From the NCBI RefSeq assembly GCF_014193255.1, contig NZ_JACHZB010000010.1, forward strand, positions 124,001 through 188,000: DNA of 64,000 nucleotides, read 5' to 3'. Positions 15,945-24,686 of this stretch are shown piece by piece. The notes under the pieces are model-generated. The model had not been told where the DNA came from, ran no database searches, and saw nothing but the letters and a program-made list of their open reading frames with translations. This DNA is from Rhizobium sp. BK196. GTDB lineage: Bacteria > Pseudomonadota > Alphaproteobacteria > Rhizobiales > Rhizobiaceae. The number at the start of each line of letters is the position of its first letter. Position 1 is the first letter of the stretch. A program made the position numbers and the translations under genes.

Positions 15945-16816
15945 GCCGGCGCCTGTGCGGACGTGGGCGCCGTCGGTAGGTCGAGCACGTCGGCTCGCCT
16001 GTTCCGTTTGCGGGTGGCGTACCAGCGCCATGCGGCGCCAGCTCCGAGCAGGCCGAGAGATGCGAGCGTGAGGTAAAGAAGCGCGTTGTCGACAAACTGA
16101 TTGCCCGCGAACTGAGCGAGCTGATCCTTGGCGTAAGCGATCGAGCCGGTGACACCGCCACCAGATACGCCGGCACCGCTGGAAATGTCGGCGAGCGCCA
16201 TTACTGGCGCGGGCTTGGCGTCAGAGATGAATGCCTTGGCATCGCCGCCGGCCACATAGGCGATATCAGGCCCGACCGAGCCGCGAGCCCATGCCTGCCC
16301 GACAGCGAGCACGCCGGCAACGCGAGCCATCCAGCCCTTGCCGAATGTGCTGAAGGTCTTCAGAGCCTTGAGGAATGCTTTGCGCCGCTCGATGATGGCA
16401 GCAATCAGCGCGTCATCGTCGTTGACACTGGCGGCCGCCAGAAGCGTGCCCTGCCCAATCACGCCATCGATTGCACCCTGATAAAGCCCCATGCCCTGAA
16501 GAGCGCGCTGGAGCCACTTCACCGACTGCGAAACTCCGGAATTCACCGAGCCGTCGAACACGACATAGGAGACGCCAGAGCGCAGCTTGTCGCACTTGGC
16601 CTGCTCCCAATACCGCTTGCGGTAGATCGCCTGCAGCTCGTTGTCGCGGATGAGTTGGACAGATTGGGGTTCGAGATTGATCGACTGCCGGTACTCATCG
16701 TAGACGCGCTGCGTGACGCCCTTCATGGTGGCGCCGCCGGGGTCTTTGGGATGATTACTGAAACCACCCTCATGCACGAGAACCTTCTGAAGGGATCGCT
16801 GGAATTCGTCTACCAT
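15941..16816 (-). CDS. Endolysin (GH108-type with peptidoglycan-binding domain and C-terminal membrane segment)
   Basis: 291 residues. The N-terminal domain has the GH108 pattern: VLVHEGGFSNHPKDPGGAT (catalytic Glu in HEGG) and GVTQRVYDEYR. A peptidoglycan-binding PG_binding_3-like part follows (YWEQAKCDKLRSGVSYVVFD, GAIDGVIGQGTLLAA). A transmembrane helix near the C-terminus (LLYLTLASLGLLGAGAAW) and a basic tail are unusual for a soluble endolysin and suggest a membrane-tethered enzyme. It cleaves the murein backbone for host lysis. The start at 16816 begins just before the catalytic domain; longer frames (ATG 16867, TTG 16876) run into a conserved 9-mer element. Confidence 0.85.
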   Translation of the reverse strand: MVDEFQRSLQKVLVHEGGFSNHPKDPGGATMKGVTQRVYDEYRQSINLEPQSVQLIRDNELQAIYRKRYWEQAKCDKLRSGVSYVVFDGSVNSGVSQSVKWLQRALQGMGLYQGAIDGVIGQGTLLAAASVNDDDALIAAIIERRKAFLKALKTFSTFGKGWMARVAGVLAVGQAWARGSVGPDIAYVAGGDAKAFISDAKPAPVMALADISSGAGVSGGGVTGSIAYAKDQLAQFAGNQFVDNALLYLTLASLGLLGAGAAWRWYATRKRNRRADVLDLPTAPTSAQAPA

Positions 16817-16873
16817 CGCTTGATCATCCGGCCGTAAGAGATGGCCGAATATCAGCGCTGCAACCATGCGCCG

Positions 16874-16882
16874 CAAAGCACT
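16874..16882 (-). promoter_or_regulatory. Late-gene element copy 1 (AGTGCTTTG)
   Basis: One of seven identical 9-mers on the minus strand of the late region; 57 nt upstream of the endolysin start at 16816 and just after the stop of the preceding gene. Confidence 0.65.
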
Positions 16883-16894
16883 GGCAGGAGATGG

Positions 16895-17395
16895 TCAGCT
16901 AGATTGCTTTAGACCGATCTGGAATTCATATTGATGGTTCCGGCCGTCTCGCGCGACATCGTACCAGCCGAGGTAAAGCTTGATGTAGAAGCTGCCGAAC
17001 AGCGGCACGTCGCGCTTGATGCAAAAGAACTTCTGCCGGCGGCTGTTCTTGAAAAGGAACCACTGCCGGCCCTTCTCGACGCTCATCTGCAAGGTGACCA
17101 AGCCATCGGTGGACATGCCCAGGACTTCAGCCTGCCAACCGTGCGCGGGATTGCGGCAGATCCAGCAGGTTCTTTGCCACCAGAGCCGCCAGCCTTTCAA
17201 TCCATCCTTGTATCCCGCCACGTTCTGGGCAATGCCGCCGTCAAGGTCAGCATCCGTGGTCGAGAACCACTGCAGGAAGCCGGGAAGCTTCGGGCCCGTG
17301 AGCAGAGATAATGCCGCGAGCAATGGCGACAGGACGAACGCCAGCAGCACGAGAACGATGTTCGGGAGCCAGTAGGCAATATATCGCGTGATCAT
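16895..17395 (-). CDS. Phage membrane-anchored protein, DUF7338-like
   Basis: 166 residues. One or two hydrophobic segments at the N-terminus (YWLPNIVLVLLAFVLSPLLA, then ALSLLTG) precede a soluble domain rich in Trp (LKGWRLWWQRTCWICRNPAH). Such proteins recur next to phage lysis genes and have been grouped as DUF7338 (moderately sure). Location between tail fibre and endolysin makes a role in lysis, host envelope alteration or superinfection exclusion possible; none is shown. Start overlaps the previous stop (ATGA). Confidence 0.6.
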   Translation of the reverse strand: MITRYIAYWLPNIVLVLLAFVLSPLLAALSLLTGPKLPGFLQWFSTTDADLDGGIAQNVAGYKDGLKGWRLWWQRTCWICRNPAHGWQAEVLGMSTDGLVTLQMSVEKGRQWFLFKNSRRQKFFCIKRDVPLFGSFYIKLYLGWYDVARDGRNHQYEFQIGLKQSS

Positions 17396-17754
17396 AGCTG
17401 CGCTGCCGCCTCAAAGAATGCATCGATCTGCTGGGGCGTGAACCCCATGGCAGCGAAACCGGTCTGCATCATCGGGCTGTCTTTGACGAAGGTGCCAGAA
17501 TACTCATAGGCAATCTGGACATCGCGCGCCTGCAACGCCACCCAGCCGTTCACCTTGTCGAGCAGCCCCTGCTTGAGGAGCTGAAGCTTGAACTGGCGGG
17601 AGGAGACGGATTCGACCTTGGGTGTCGGATGCAAGAATGCCTGCACTTCTGCATCATCTTCCGGCAGAGCTTGAAGATCCATGTCAGGCTGAGGTGCCCA
17701 GTAAACCTCGCTAATCTTCCCCTCGCTGTTCGTCTTCACATAAACGGTGGTCAT
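17392..17754 (-). CDS. Tail-fibre-associated protein, assembly/chaperone-like
   Basis: 120 residues. Begins MTTVYVKTNSEGKISEVYW and has a central helical part around QFKLQLLKQGLLDKVNGWV. Both the length and position directly after the tail fibre gene (stop/start overlap ATGA) fit small tail fibre assembly proteins, and the LQLLKQGLL...V segment resembles that in fibre assembly families. No domain is certain. Confidence 0.6.
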   Translation of the reverse strand: MTTVYVKTNSEGKISEVYWAPQPDMDLQALPEDDAEVQAFLHPTPKVESVSSRQFKLQLLKQGLLDKVNGWVALQARDVQIAYEYSGTFVKDSPMMQTGFAAMGFTPQQIDAFFEAAAQL

Positions 17755-19229
17755 GCCCAAAGCCTCTTGCACTGGTAGTCAATCCAGCCGTTGAAGTTGA
17801 AGGTTAGGAGGAAGGAGCCCACAGCATCAGTGTACCGTGCGATCTGCCCTGAGGAATTGCATCTCACCGGCCCGTAGGAGGTGAAGGCCTTGTCCGCGCC
17901 GTCACTGCCCATGCGAGTGCCAACCATTATCGATTTGTACCCATCTATTGTGGACCCGAAGACGGAGAACCCCTGTGCCGGTCCTGCTGATGCGGTAACA
18001 TCGGGGGAGCCACCAGCATTGCTAACGGTGAGCTGGAGTGAAATCAGCATATCCACAGAGAAGTTATTGAGGATGCTGCTCACCACTGTCAGTGCTGGCC
18101 CAGAGGCGAAAGCTCCGCCGCCATTCGATTGGGTCAAGAAGCTGCCTCCGACGAGATTTACCTTGTTTCCCTCTTGTGAAAACTGGATGATCTGGCCGGA
18201 GCTGTTCGTGCAGATGATGCCAACCCGGCCGCCGCTAAAGACTTCCCACCCCGTTAGGTTCGTCATGTTGACGCCGCCGGCCGTAGTAGACAGCGAGGCG
18301 ACAACATCAAAGGCCCCGTCACTCAGTCGCCGAACGGCGTAAAGGAAATAGGGCTTTGATGCCTGAACGACTCCGGTGTCGAGGATGCCATTGCCCACAC
18401 CGAAGACCGCGCCAAAGCTACGCGTTATCGGGGCGACAAGCTGGCATCGCTTGCCATTGAGGACGCCATAGCCTGCCGATATGGAGATCTGCGACGTAGA
18501 GACGTAGCCCGGAACAAGACCAACGAACCAGTCAAGTGAGGCAAGCTGGGCCGTCACTTCATCCAGCGCGGCATCGACATCGGTTGAGCCGTAGCCGATC
18601 ATCGCAGCCGTATAGTCTGTGTTCCCGGGCACCACAGCGCCGACGCGGCCATTGAAGGATGACACCCCTGCAACACCGCTGCTGACTGCATCGAGCGCGA
18701 CCTGCGCCCAGTGGTAGGCCGAGAATAAGCCAGGCTCAACAGCGACGTTCTGTGGGTTGGTAGCCCACTTCTCTGCGAGATCGGCGAACGCTTGAGCGAT
18801 CTCTGCATTAGCCTGGGCGTTGCCGATATCGGACGCTGTGAAGACGCCCCCCTCTTGGCCGAGGGGAGCCTTGTGGGATCGCACAACGTCTCGAGCTGTT
18901 TCCTGCAATTCAGCCTCGACGGTATCGAGCGCGAGGTTCTGGTCTTTTGTCGGGAGCGGCGCGCCATCATTGAAGCGGCTGATGCGGCGAGGCGCGCGCT
19001 TGCCGTAGACGACGACAGTCCCAACAAGGCCGGATGCGAAAACGGCTTTTGCGTTGATCGAGACGCCATTGATATAGGTGGCAGTCACCACAAAATCGGT
19101 GCGCGGCTGCCCGTCGTGGAGCACCGCAATATCCGCATTGTCGAAAATGGGAAAGCCGGCCGCAAACTCTGTCGTTGGCGAGACCGGAGTGTAGGTGCTG
19201 GTGCGCAGATCGGGCGTTGTCGTGGACAT
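17751..19229 (-). CDS. Tail fibre protein
   Basis: 492 residues. The N-terminal ~120 residues resemble the T7 gp17-type virion attachment domain (PVSPTTEFAAGFPIFDNADI, GVSINAKAVFASGLVGTVVVYG, APLPTKDQN). After a helical linker (NAQANAEIAQAFADLAEKWA) comes a phage-stem motif (SSFNGRVGAVVPGNTDYTAA) and a Gly/Ser-rich beta C-terminus likely to contact the host. It binds the host surface receptor. A late-gene element lies 32 nt upstream of its start. Confidence 0.85.
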   Translation of the reverse strand: MSTTTPDLRTSTYTPVSPTTEFAAGFPIFDNADIAVLHDGQPRTDFVVTATYINGVSINAKAVFASGLVGTVVVYGKRAPRRISRFNDGAPLPTKDQNLALDTVEAELQETARDVVRSHKAPLGQEGGVFTASDIGNAQANAEIAQAFADLAEKWATNPQNVAVEPGLFSAYHWAQVALDAVSSGVAGVSSFNGRVGAVVPGNTDYTAAMIGYGSTDVDAALDEVTAQLASLDWFVGLVPGYVSTSQISISAGYGVLNGKRCQLVAPITRSFGAVFGVGNGILDTGVVQASKPYFLYAVRRLSDGAFDVVASLSTTAGGVNMTNLTGWEVFSGGRVGIICTNSSGQIIQFSQEGNKVNLVGGSFLTQSNGGGAFASGPALTVVSSILNNFSVDMLISLQLTVSNAGGSPDVTASAGPAQGFSVFGSTIDGYKSIMVGTRMGSDGADKAFTSYGPVRCNSSGQIARYTDAVGSFLLTFNFNGWIDYQCKRLWA

Positions 19230-19261
19230 GGCGGGAGAGTGCCGTTGCCAGCACGCCCCCG

Positions 19262-19270
19262 CAAAGCACT
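19262..19270 (-). promoter_or_regulatory. Late-gene element copy 2 (AGTGCTTTG)
   Basis: Overlaps the stop codon of the preceding gene (TGAGTGCTTTG) and lies 32 nt upstream of the tail fibre start in a 40-bp gap. Confidence 0.7.
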
Positions 19271-21699
19271 CACCGGCCGCCTACAGCCCGCCCCAGATCC
19301 GGCGCCCGCGTCGGCAACGCATCGCCTGGCGCCCACCAGAAGGTTTGCCCAAACTCGCGCTTCATGCGCCGTGCATAGCGGTCGAAAGACTGCCGGTAAT
19401 TCGGATCGATCATCGCCTGGATGTTATCAAAGATGAGGCGATCGGTTGCTGCCTTCGTGTACCAGAGCGATGAGCCGGGAACCCACGCCTTGATATGCTG
19501 GGCAAGCGTTTTTCCGTTCACATCCTTGTTGCCCGCAAGCCACTGCGCCACATCGCCTGTCGCGGAAATGATCTCGCCCGGCCCCGGCCCGGTCAGGTAT
19601 TGGGTGATGCCGTCGCCGCCGCGTGTAACCGAGGAATTGACGAAATCGCCGAGCATGCCGCCGCCGCCACCACGGATGAAAGCCTCAGTCCAGAATCGCG
19701 GATCATCCATCGGATTAGGATCGCGGCCGGCGATGAGAGATTGAGCCTGCATGGTCGCAGCGCCGGCAAGCGTCATGGTGAGCAGGAGTTGCGTGGTGCG
19801 GTAAGCACGATTTGCCATGCTCCCCTGTGTCAGAACGCGCATCAGGTGCGTCATCATGTAGGTCATGGGGAAGGACTTGAACTGTGTGGCCGATCGCACC
19901 GCCTCGCCCAGGATCGTGCCGCGCTGAAGGCCGCCGGTCATTGCCCCGCGGATTCGCGCATCGGGCTCGACCACCGCGAAATGCCGCTCATCGATGATGG
20001 CAGACATCAGCCGGTCAGCAAGCCGCTGATCTTCGACGGCATTCACGTCGAAGAAGCGGGCGCCCTCTGCCTCGATCTGTGGCGCGACCCTCAGCTTGTC
20101 CCAGTCTTCAGGCGTGAAGCCGTAGCGATCGAGGAACCCCTTGAACATCGGATCGAGCTTCTCGAACGTATTGTCAGCCTGGCGGGCGATGGCACCCATG
20201 AACTCCATCGAGAACGCCCGCTTGAGCCCTTCCGTCCACACATTGATGCCGGTGACGCGCATGAGACCATCGGCGATGCGGCCGGTGACACCCTGCCCGA
20301 TCACCTCATCATCGAAGCGCTTCGTACCAATGGCGGTATCGAGCACCGTGGCGGCGGTGAGGTTGAGCTGCCGCGCCAGTTCCTCAGCGCCGTGCCGGTT
20401 GGTGGTCAGGTCCGTGACGAGGCGCGCGAGCACGTTCGCAGCCGGGATGCCGTTATAGTTCGAGGCTAGAATTGCCGTCATGGAGTCGCCGGGCAACGCC
20501 GAGATGGTGGCCGAGCCGAGGCGGGCCGCTGTCTGGATGTTGCGAATGCCGCCGCCGATGCCTGCCAGCAGTTCGGATTGAGCAACGCCGAGCCGGCCGG
20601 AGAGCGCATCGAATGTCCGCTGCACCGCGGCCGGGCTATTCATCGTGATGCGGTTGGCAATCTTCTGTCCGACGCTCTTGGCGGCATCATCCTCCCGCGC
20701 GAGCTGCAGCAGCTTGTCGAAGTTCTGCGCATAGTTCGGGCCGAGCACTTCGGTGAAGGCGATCTCTTTCGCCATGCCCTGGATATGGCCCATCAGGGTA
20801 TTGAAGAGGCCACCCGAGCCGACGCCGTATTTCTGCATCAGCCGCTTATAGGTGTCGGGATTCTCGAAGCGGAAGACGCGGAGCTGGTTGGAGAAGCCGC
20901 CCGCCCCAGTGCCCTGCCCCTTGCCGAGCGTGATATCCTTGAAGGCATTCTGGATAATGCCGGGCACCGCAGCTTTCGGAGCCTCGCCATGTGCGCCGGC
21001 ATCCATGACCTTCAGGTTGCCGCCCTCATATTCCCGCATCAGGTCATTGAGGAATTCGCGCTCGCCAGCCTTCTTGACCTGCGTGGCGTCCCAGCTTTGC
21101 GGCAGGCGCCAGTCTTCGAGAATGGACAGCGGCTTGCCCTCACGCTTCACACGCTCGACGGCATATTTGGCCGTATCGGAAAATGCCTGTGCGGCTGCCT
21201 TGGCATCAGCATCGCCAGTATCGACACCATAGATCTCGTCAACCACATTCCAGATGGATTCCGTGTCCTGCCGAAGACCGGCCATCGTGGACCGGTATTT
21301 GTCCATCGTGCCATTCATGATGCCGAGCAGCTTCTTGGTGACGGCTTCAGCATGGCTTTCGACGTTGATGGCATCGCCAGTGGTCGCGCCGCCTTCCCAA
21401 TTATCGCGCACCAGCGCCGACATAAGGCCCGTCGCCTTGCCTTGCGGGTGCAGCTCCATGCGGTTCGCGATCTCGGCCTGCCGGATCGCCTGCTTGGCGG
21501 CCATCAGCTTTCGCTCTTGTGCGGCCTGCATCATCACGCGGGCAGCTTCGAGCGCGCTGGCCGCTTCTGCTGACGCCGGTCCCATGTTCGGATAGAGCCG
21601 GCCCTGCAAGCCCTCATGCAGCGCAAGGGCATCATCTGCCTGCTTCTGGGTGATGCGCTTCGCCGTGACCAGGCGCGTGAGGCAGTTCTGTATGCTCAT
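19270..21699 (-). CDS. Large internal virion protein
   Basis: 809 residues, mostly helical, with hydrophobic stretches near residues 640-665 (MTLAGAATMQAQSLIAG) and Gly-rich segments such as GGGGGMLGDFV. Size, composition and position after two other large virion proteins and before the tail fibre match the internal core/ejection proteins of T7-like podoviruses (gp15/gp16 position). These are injected with DNA to form a channel across the envelope. No enzyme motif is seen. Start overlaps the previous stop (ATGA). Confidence 0.7.
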   Translation of the reverse strand: MSIQNCLTRLVTAKRITQKQADDALALHEGLQGRLYPNMGPASAEAASALEAARVMMQAAQERKLMAAKQAIRQAEIANRMELHPQGKATGLMSALVRDNWEGGATTGDAINVESHAEAVTKKLLGIMNGTMDKYRSTMAGLRQDTESIWNVVDEIYGVDTGDADAKAAAQAFSDTAKYAVERVKREGKPLSILEDWRLPQSWDATQVKKAGEREFLNDLMREYEGGNLKVMDAGAHGEAPKAAVPGIIQNAFKDITLGKGQGTGAGGFSNQLRVFRFENPDTYKRLMQKYGVGSGGLFNTLMGHIQGMAKEIAFTEVLGPNYAQNFDKLLQLAREDDAAKSVGQKIANRITMNSPAAVQRTFDALSGRLGVAQSELLAGIGGGIRNIQTAARLGSATISALPGDSMTAILASNYNGIPAANVLARLVTDLTTNRHGAEELARQLNLTAATVLDTAIGTKRFDDEVIGQGVTGRIADGLMRVTGINVWTEGLKRAFSMEFMGAIARQADNTFEKLDPMFKGFLDRYGFTPEDWDKLRVAPQIEAEGARFFDVNAVEDQRLADRLMSAIIDERHFAVVEPDARIRGAMTGGLQRGTILGEAVRSATQFKSFPMTYMMTHLMRVLTQGSMANRAYRTTQLLLTMTLAGAATMQAQSLIAGRDPNPMDDPRFWTEAFIRGGGGGMLGDFVNSSVTRGGDGITQYLTGPGPGEIISATGDVAQWLAGNKDVNGKTLAQHIKAWVPGSSLWYTKAATDRLIFDNIQAMIDPNYRQSFDRYARRMKREFGQTFWWAPGDALPTRAPDLGRAVGGR

Positions 21700-24686
21700 T
21701 CCGCAGCACTCCCGATGGTGCAGGCTTCAATTTCCTTGCCGGCGGCAATCTCCTCGTCAGCCTCGCGCAGAATGTCGGCAAGGTCCCGCTCGCCTTGGCC
21801 GTCGCCAAGATCGATCATAATTGGCGTTGAGGACGGCGGTCGCGCTGCGTTTTCCGTCGGCTCCCCGCTAGACTCGAACTGGTCGAACTTTGATCTGATT
21901 TGATCTTTGTCGAAAACAACATAGATGTCATCGACCGGGCCGCCATCGACGGTGTTTTTCAGGATCACGCCATCATGCCCTGACTCCTTCGCCCGCGAGA
22001 TGATTGATGCGTAGGTTTCCGATCTATAGGATTCACCGCCGAAATCGTATTCAAACGGGTTCTTCATCCGCAACATGACGTTATGAATGTTGTTGCCGGC
22101 TTGCAAATACTCGGCGGCATCAGAATGCGCCTTGTCCCAAAGCTTGGCGGACTCATCGGCATAATGCTCATAGGCATCGTCATCACCACGAGCACCTGCC
22201 TCTTGAGCTAGATCATTCATTTTCTGCGCGTCTCTGATGGTCTTGCGGACAGACGAAGGGAGCTTCTGGGCGTCTTCTGGTGCAAGGTCATGGAGATCGT
22301 CATAAATCACCAGCTCGCCATCACTCAGATATGAATTAGCCGTCGCTGGATTTTTCGCGAAAAAGAACCCCATTTTTGCCGATGGTACCCCGGTATTCCC
22401 GCCTAGTTTAAGCGGGTCGAACTCATTGAAGACGGCATTCGTGCCGTGGAAACCCTCAATGGTGAACCCCTGCTCTTTAGCCCGAGCTAGTCGCTTCCTC
22501 TCGGCAACGGATAATTCTTCTCGATCGGCAATCAGCCGCTCTGCATCCATGATGGAAGCCTCAGCCGTTTGCGGATCGGCGGCCAGCTTGTCGGCAGCCT
22601 CTGGCGTCAGGCGCTCCTCAGCCACACGCAGCAGATCATTGCGGCCGACACGCTCCAGCGACGACTTGAGGATATCCGGAGCTTCGAGAGCATCACCGAA
22701 CAGACGCGGGCCGGCGTCGTTCTTGATGGCCTCGTCGGCGAAATCCTTGAGGAAGGCACCGAGCCGAGCGCGGCCGACGGGGCGTTTCATCGCCTCATCC
22801 GTAAACATCGCGCGGGCCATGATCTTCGCCAGTTCGCCCGGGCCACCGAACATTTCGGCCTGATTGACCAGATCGGAGACGGTGCGCCCCTCATCGCGGG
22901 CACGCATAACCAGCGACACGGCATCGAGCAGATCCTGCGTGACATCCATGCCGGCCGGAATTTCACCACGAGCGACGGCATCACGCATCTTCGCCCATGA
23001 GCCGGAAGCATCGGCGAGCGCCCCACCGATGGCCTTGATGTTGTTGTCGGTGTCTTCGAGGGTGCGGCCGAGTAGCGTTGGCTCGCCATAGGCCCGGCCC
23101 ATCAGGGCGGCGGTCACACGGCGCTCGCCCTCCTGCGACAGGAATCCATCCTTGTCGATGAGAGAACCCTGCTCCGCGCGCGGAAGCTTCGACATGAAAT
23201 CGCGGGTGAACGCAGCATTGCCGGCAGCGCGGACATCACCGCTTTCCAGCCGATCGAGCATCGGGCCATCGATGAGGCGACCATCCGCAATAGCCTGCTC
23301 TGCGGCGCCCATCTTCATCGCCGTGGAGCGATTGGCTGCCGTGACAAATGCAACCCGGTCTTCCAGATCGGTGACACGGCGGGCGATCAGCACCGGGTTC
23401 TGCATGCCCTCAATGTCGAAATTCTGGGCGCGCAAGAAATTGCGGTAGGACTGCGCTTGTGGGCCGTCCTGCTGATAGGCGCGGCGCAGGGCCAGGACTC
23501 GGCCATTGCCGGACTCCACCAGACCATCAGGACCGACGACAGGAGCGCCCGAACCGGCATCATTGGAGAAGCCCAGCCGCTCGGGCTGTAGGTTCGAGGC
23601 AATGCCCGCGATCTGATCCTGCGACAGCGCCCGGGTGCGATCGCGCGGCTGAAGTTCCTGCGGGAAATCAGGATTGATGGAGAGGTCATCTCGGTTCGAA
23701 GTGACGAGGCTCGACGCATCGACCACCTCATAGCGAACGCCCACCGAGCGGCCGTCGGCATCATAGACCCGGCCTGGCCGCACGTTCTGCTGCACGAAAA
23801 CTTCTGGCGGAAGCTCTACAGGCCGACCATTGATAATATCATCGAGCGACTTCTGCAGCGCGGCGCGGTGTGCATTGTCGCCCGGCATGGATTTCTCGAA
23901 CCGGCTGTCAGGCACGGCAGCTTCGCGCATGACAACATTGGCGGTATCGCGGACATGCGACGGCCATTCGCCCGTGCGGGCGCGATGCCAGATGTTCGCC
24001 AGGCTTTTGAACCCGGCACCCAGCACCGCGCCGCCGGCCGCCGCAGCCGCAACCTCACCCAATGCATCATCAACGCTGAACGTCGGATCAAGCCTGCTCT
24101 TGCGGTCGAAGGTAGCACCCTGCACCGCAGCCTCCGATCCGGCATTGACAGCGGCCTCTACCAGAGCCGTACGCAGGATGCCGGCAGAGGCAGAAGCACC
24201 GAAGCCAGAGGAAAGCAGGTTGATCGGATCGGTAATCGCGCCGCCAATGGTGCCAAGAATGCCGCCGGCCGTAGAACCTATCCCCGTCGATCGCCGTGCC
24301 AGATCCTCAGACCTATTGCGGGCGGCAAGGCCAAGATCATCCGCATTTTTCTGGAAATCCTCAGGACTTGGGAATGTAAGCTTGCTGTCGGGGTTTTGCT
24401 CTTTCCACTGATTGAAGATCTTTTCGGCTTCATCTTTCCGACTGGCAATCACGCTGTCGATCCAGCCAGGCAAACGCTGGCCGGACGCTTGATAGAACTG
24501 ATTCTGGAAATCGGTCTGTGCCTGCAGCGCATTGCGATGCTCGGCATTCGAGTTCGAGAAATCCTGCATCGCATTGAAGTCGGCTTTCATTCGCTCGACA
24601 AAACCGGGATCAACGCCCTCGAAAGGATGCGCCGCGGCGGCCTGCAATGCGCCGTCAATGTCTTTCTGCTCAACAAGGAATCCCAT
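21696..24686 (-). CDS. Large polyvalent internal virion protein with ParB/DdrB-like and ADP-ribosyltransferase-like domains
   Basis: 996 residues. Order of parts: a helical N-terminus (1-135); a Gly/Ala-rich hydrophobic region (about 138-235) that may insert in membranes; a ParB/DdrB-like domain (about 325-480) with LSQDQIAGIASNLQPERLG and the signature GLVESGNGRVLALRRAY; a long helical linker; and an ART-like domain (about 742-935) with GFHGTNAVFNEFDP, GFFFAKNPATANSYL and a terminal VVFDKDQIRS. This layout is that of polyvalent proteins, multi-domain effectors packaged and injected with DNA. It lies between the transglycosylase-containing virion protein and the 809-aa virion protein. ATG at 24686 overlaps the preceding stop (TGATG). 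Domain calls are by motif only. Confidence 0.75.
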   Translation of the reverse strand: MGFLVEQKDIDGALQAAAAHPFEGVDPGFVERMKADFNAMQDFSNSNAEHRNALQAQTDFQNQFYQASGQRLPGWIDSVIASRKDEAEKIFNQWKEQNPDSKLTFPSPEDFQKNADDLGLAARNRSEDLARRSTGIGSTAGGILGTIGGAITDPINLLSSGFGASASAGILRTALVEAAVNAGSEAAVQGATFDRKSRLDPTFSVDDALGEVAAAAAGGAVLGAGFKSLANIWHRARTGEWPSHVRDTANVVMREAAVPDSRFEKSMPGDNAHRAALQKSLDDIINGRPVELPPEVFVQQNVRPGRVYDADGRSVGVRYEVVDASSLVTSNRDDLSINPDFPQELQPRDRTRALSQDQIAGIASNLQPERLGFSNDAGSGAPVVGPDGLVESGNGRVLALRRAYQQDGPQAQSYRNFLRAQNFDIEGMQNPVLIARRVTDLEDRVAFVTAANRSTAMKMGAAEQAIADGRLIDGPMLDRLESGDVRAAGNAAFTRDFMSKLPRAEQGSLIDKDGFLSQEGERRVTAALMGRAYGEPTLLGRTLEDTDNNIKAIGGALADASGSWAKMRDAVARGEIPAGMDVTQDLLDAVSLVMRARDEGRTVSDLVNQAEMFGGPGELAKIMARAMFTDEAMKRPVGRARLGAFLKDFADEAIKNDAGPRLFGDALEAPDILKSSLERVGRNDLLRVAEERLTPEAADKLAADPQTAEASIMDAERLIADREELSVAERKRLARAKEQGFTIEGFHGTNAVFNEFDPLKLGGNTGVPSAKMGFFFAKNPATANSYLSDGELVIYDDLHDLAPEDAQKLPSSVRKTIRDAQKMNDLAQEAGARGDDDAYEHYADESAKLWDKAHSDAAEYLQAGNNIHNVMLRMKNPFEYDFGGESYRSETYASIISRAKESGHDGVILKNTVDGGPVDDIYVVFDKDQIRSKFDQFESSGEPTENAARPPSSTPIMIDLGDGQGERDLADILREADEEIAAGKEIEACTIGSAAE

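Noticed and set aside
16817..16876. Longer endolysin start (ATG 16867 or TTG 16876)
   Set aside because: The added residues precede the catalytic domain without similarity, and the TTG lies inside the conserved 9-mer.
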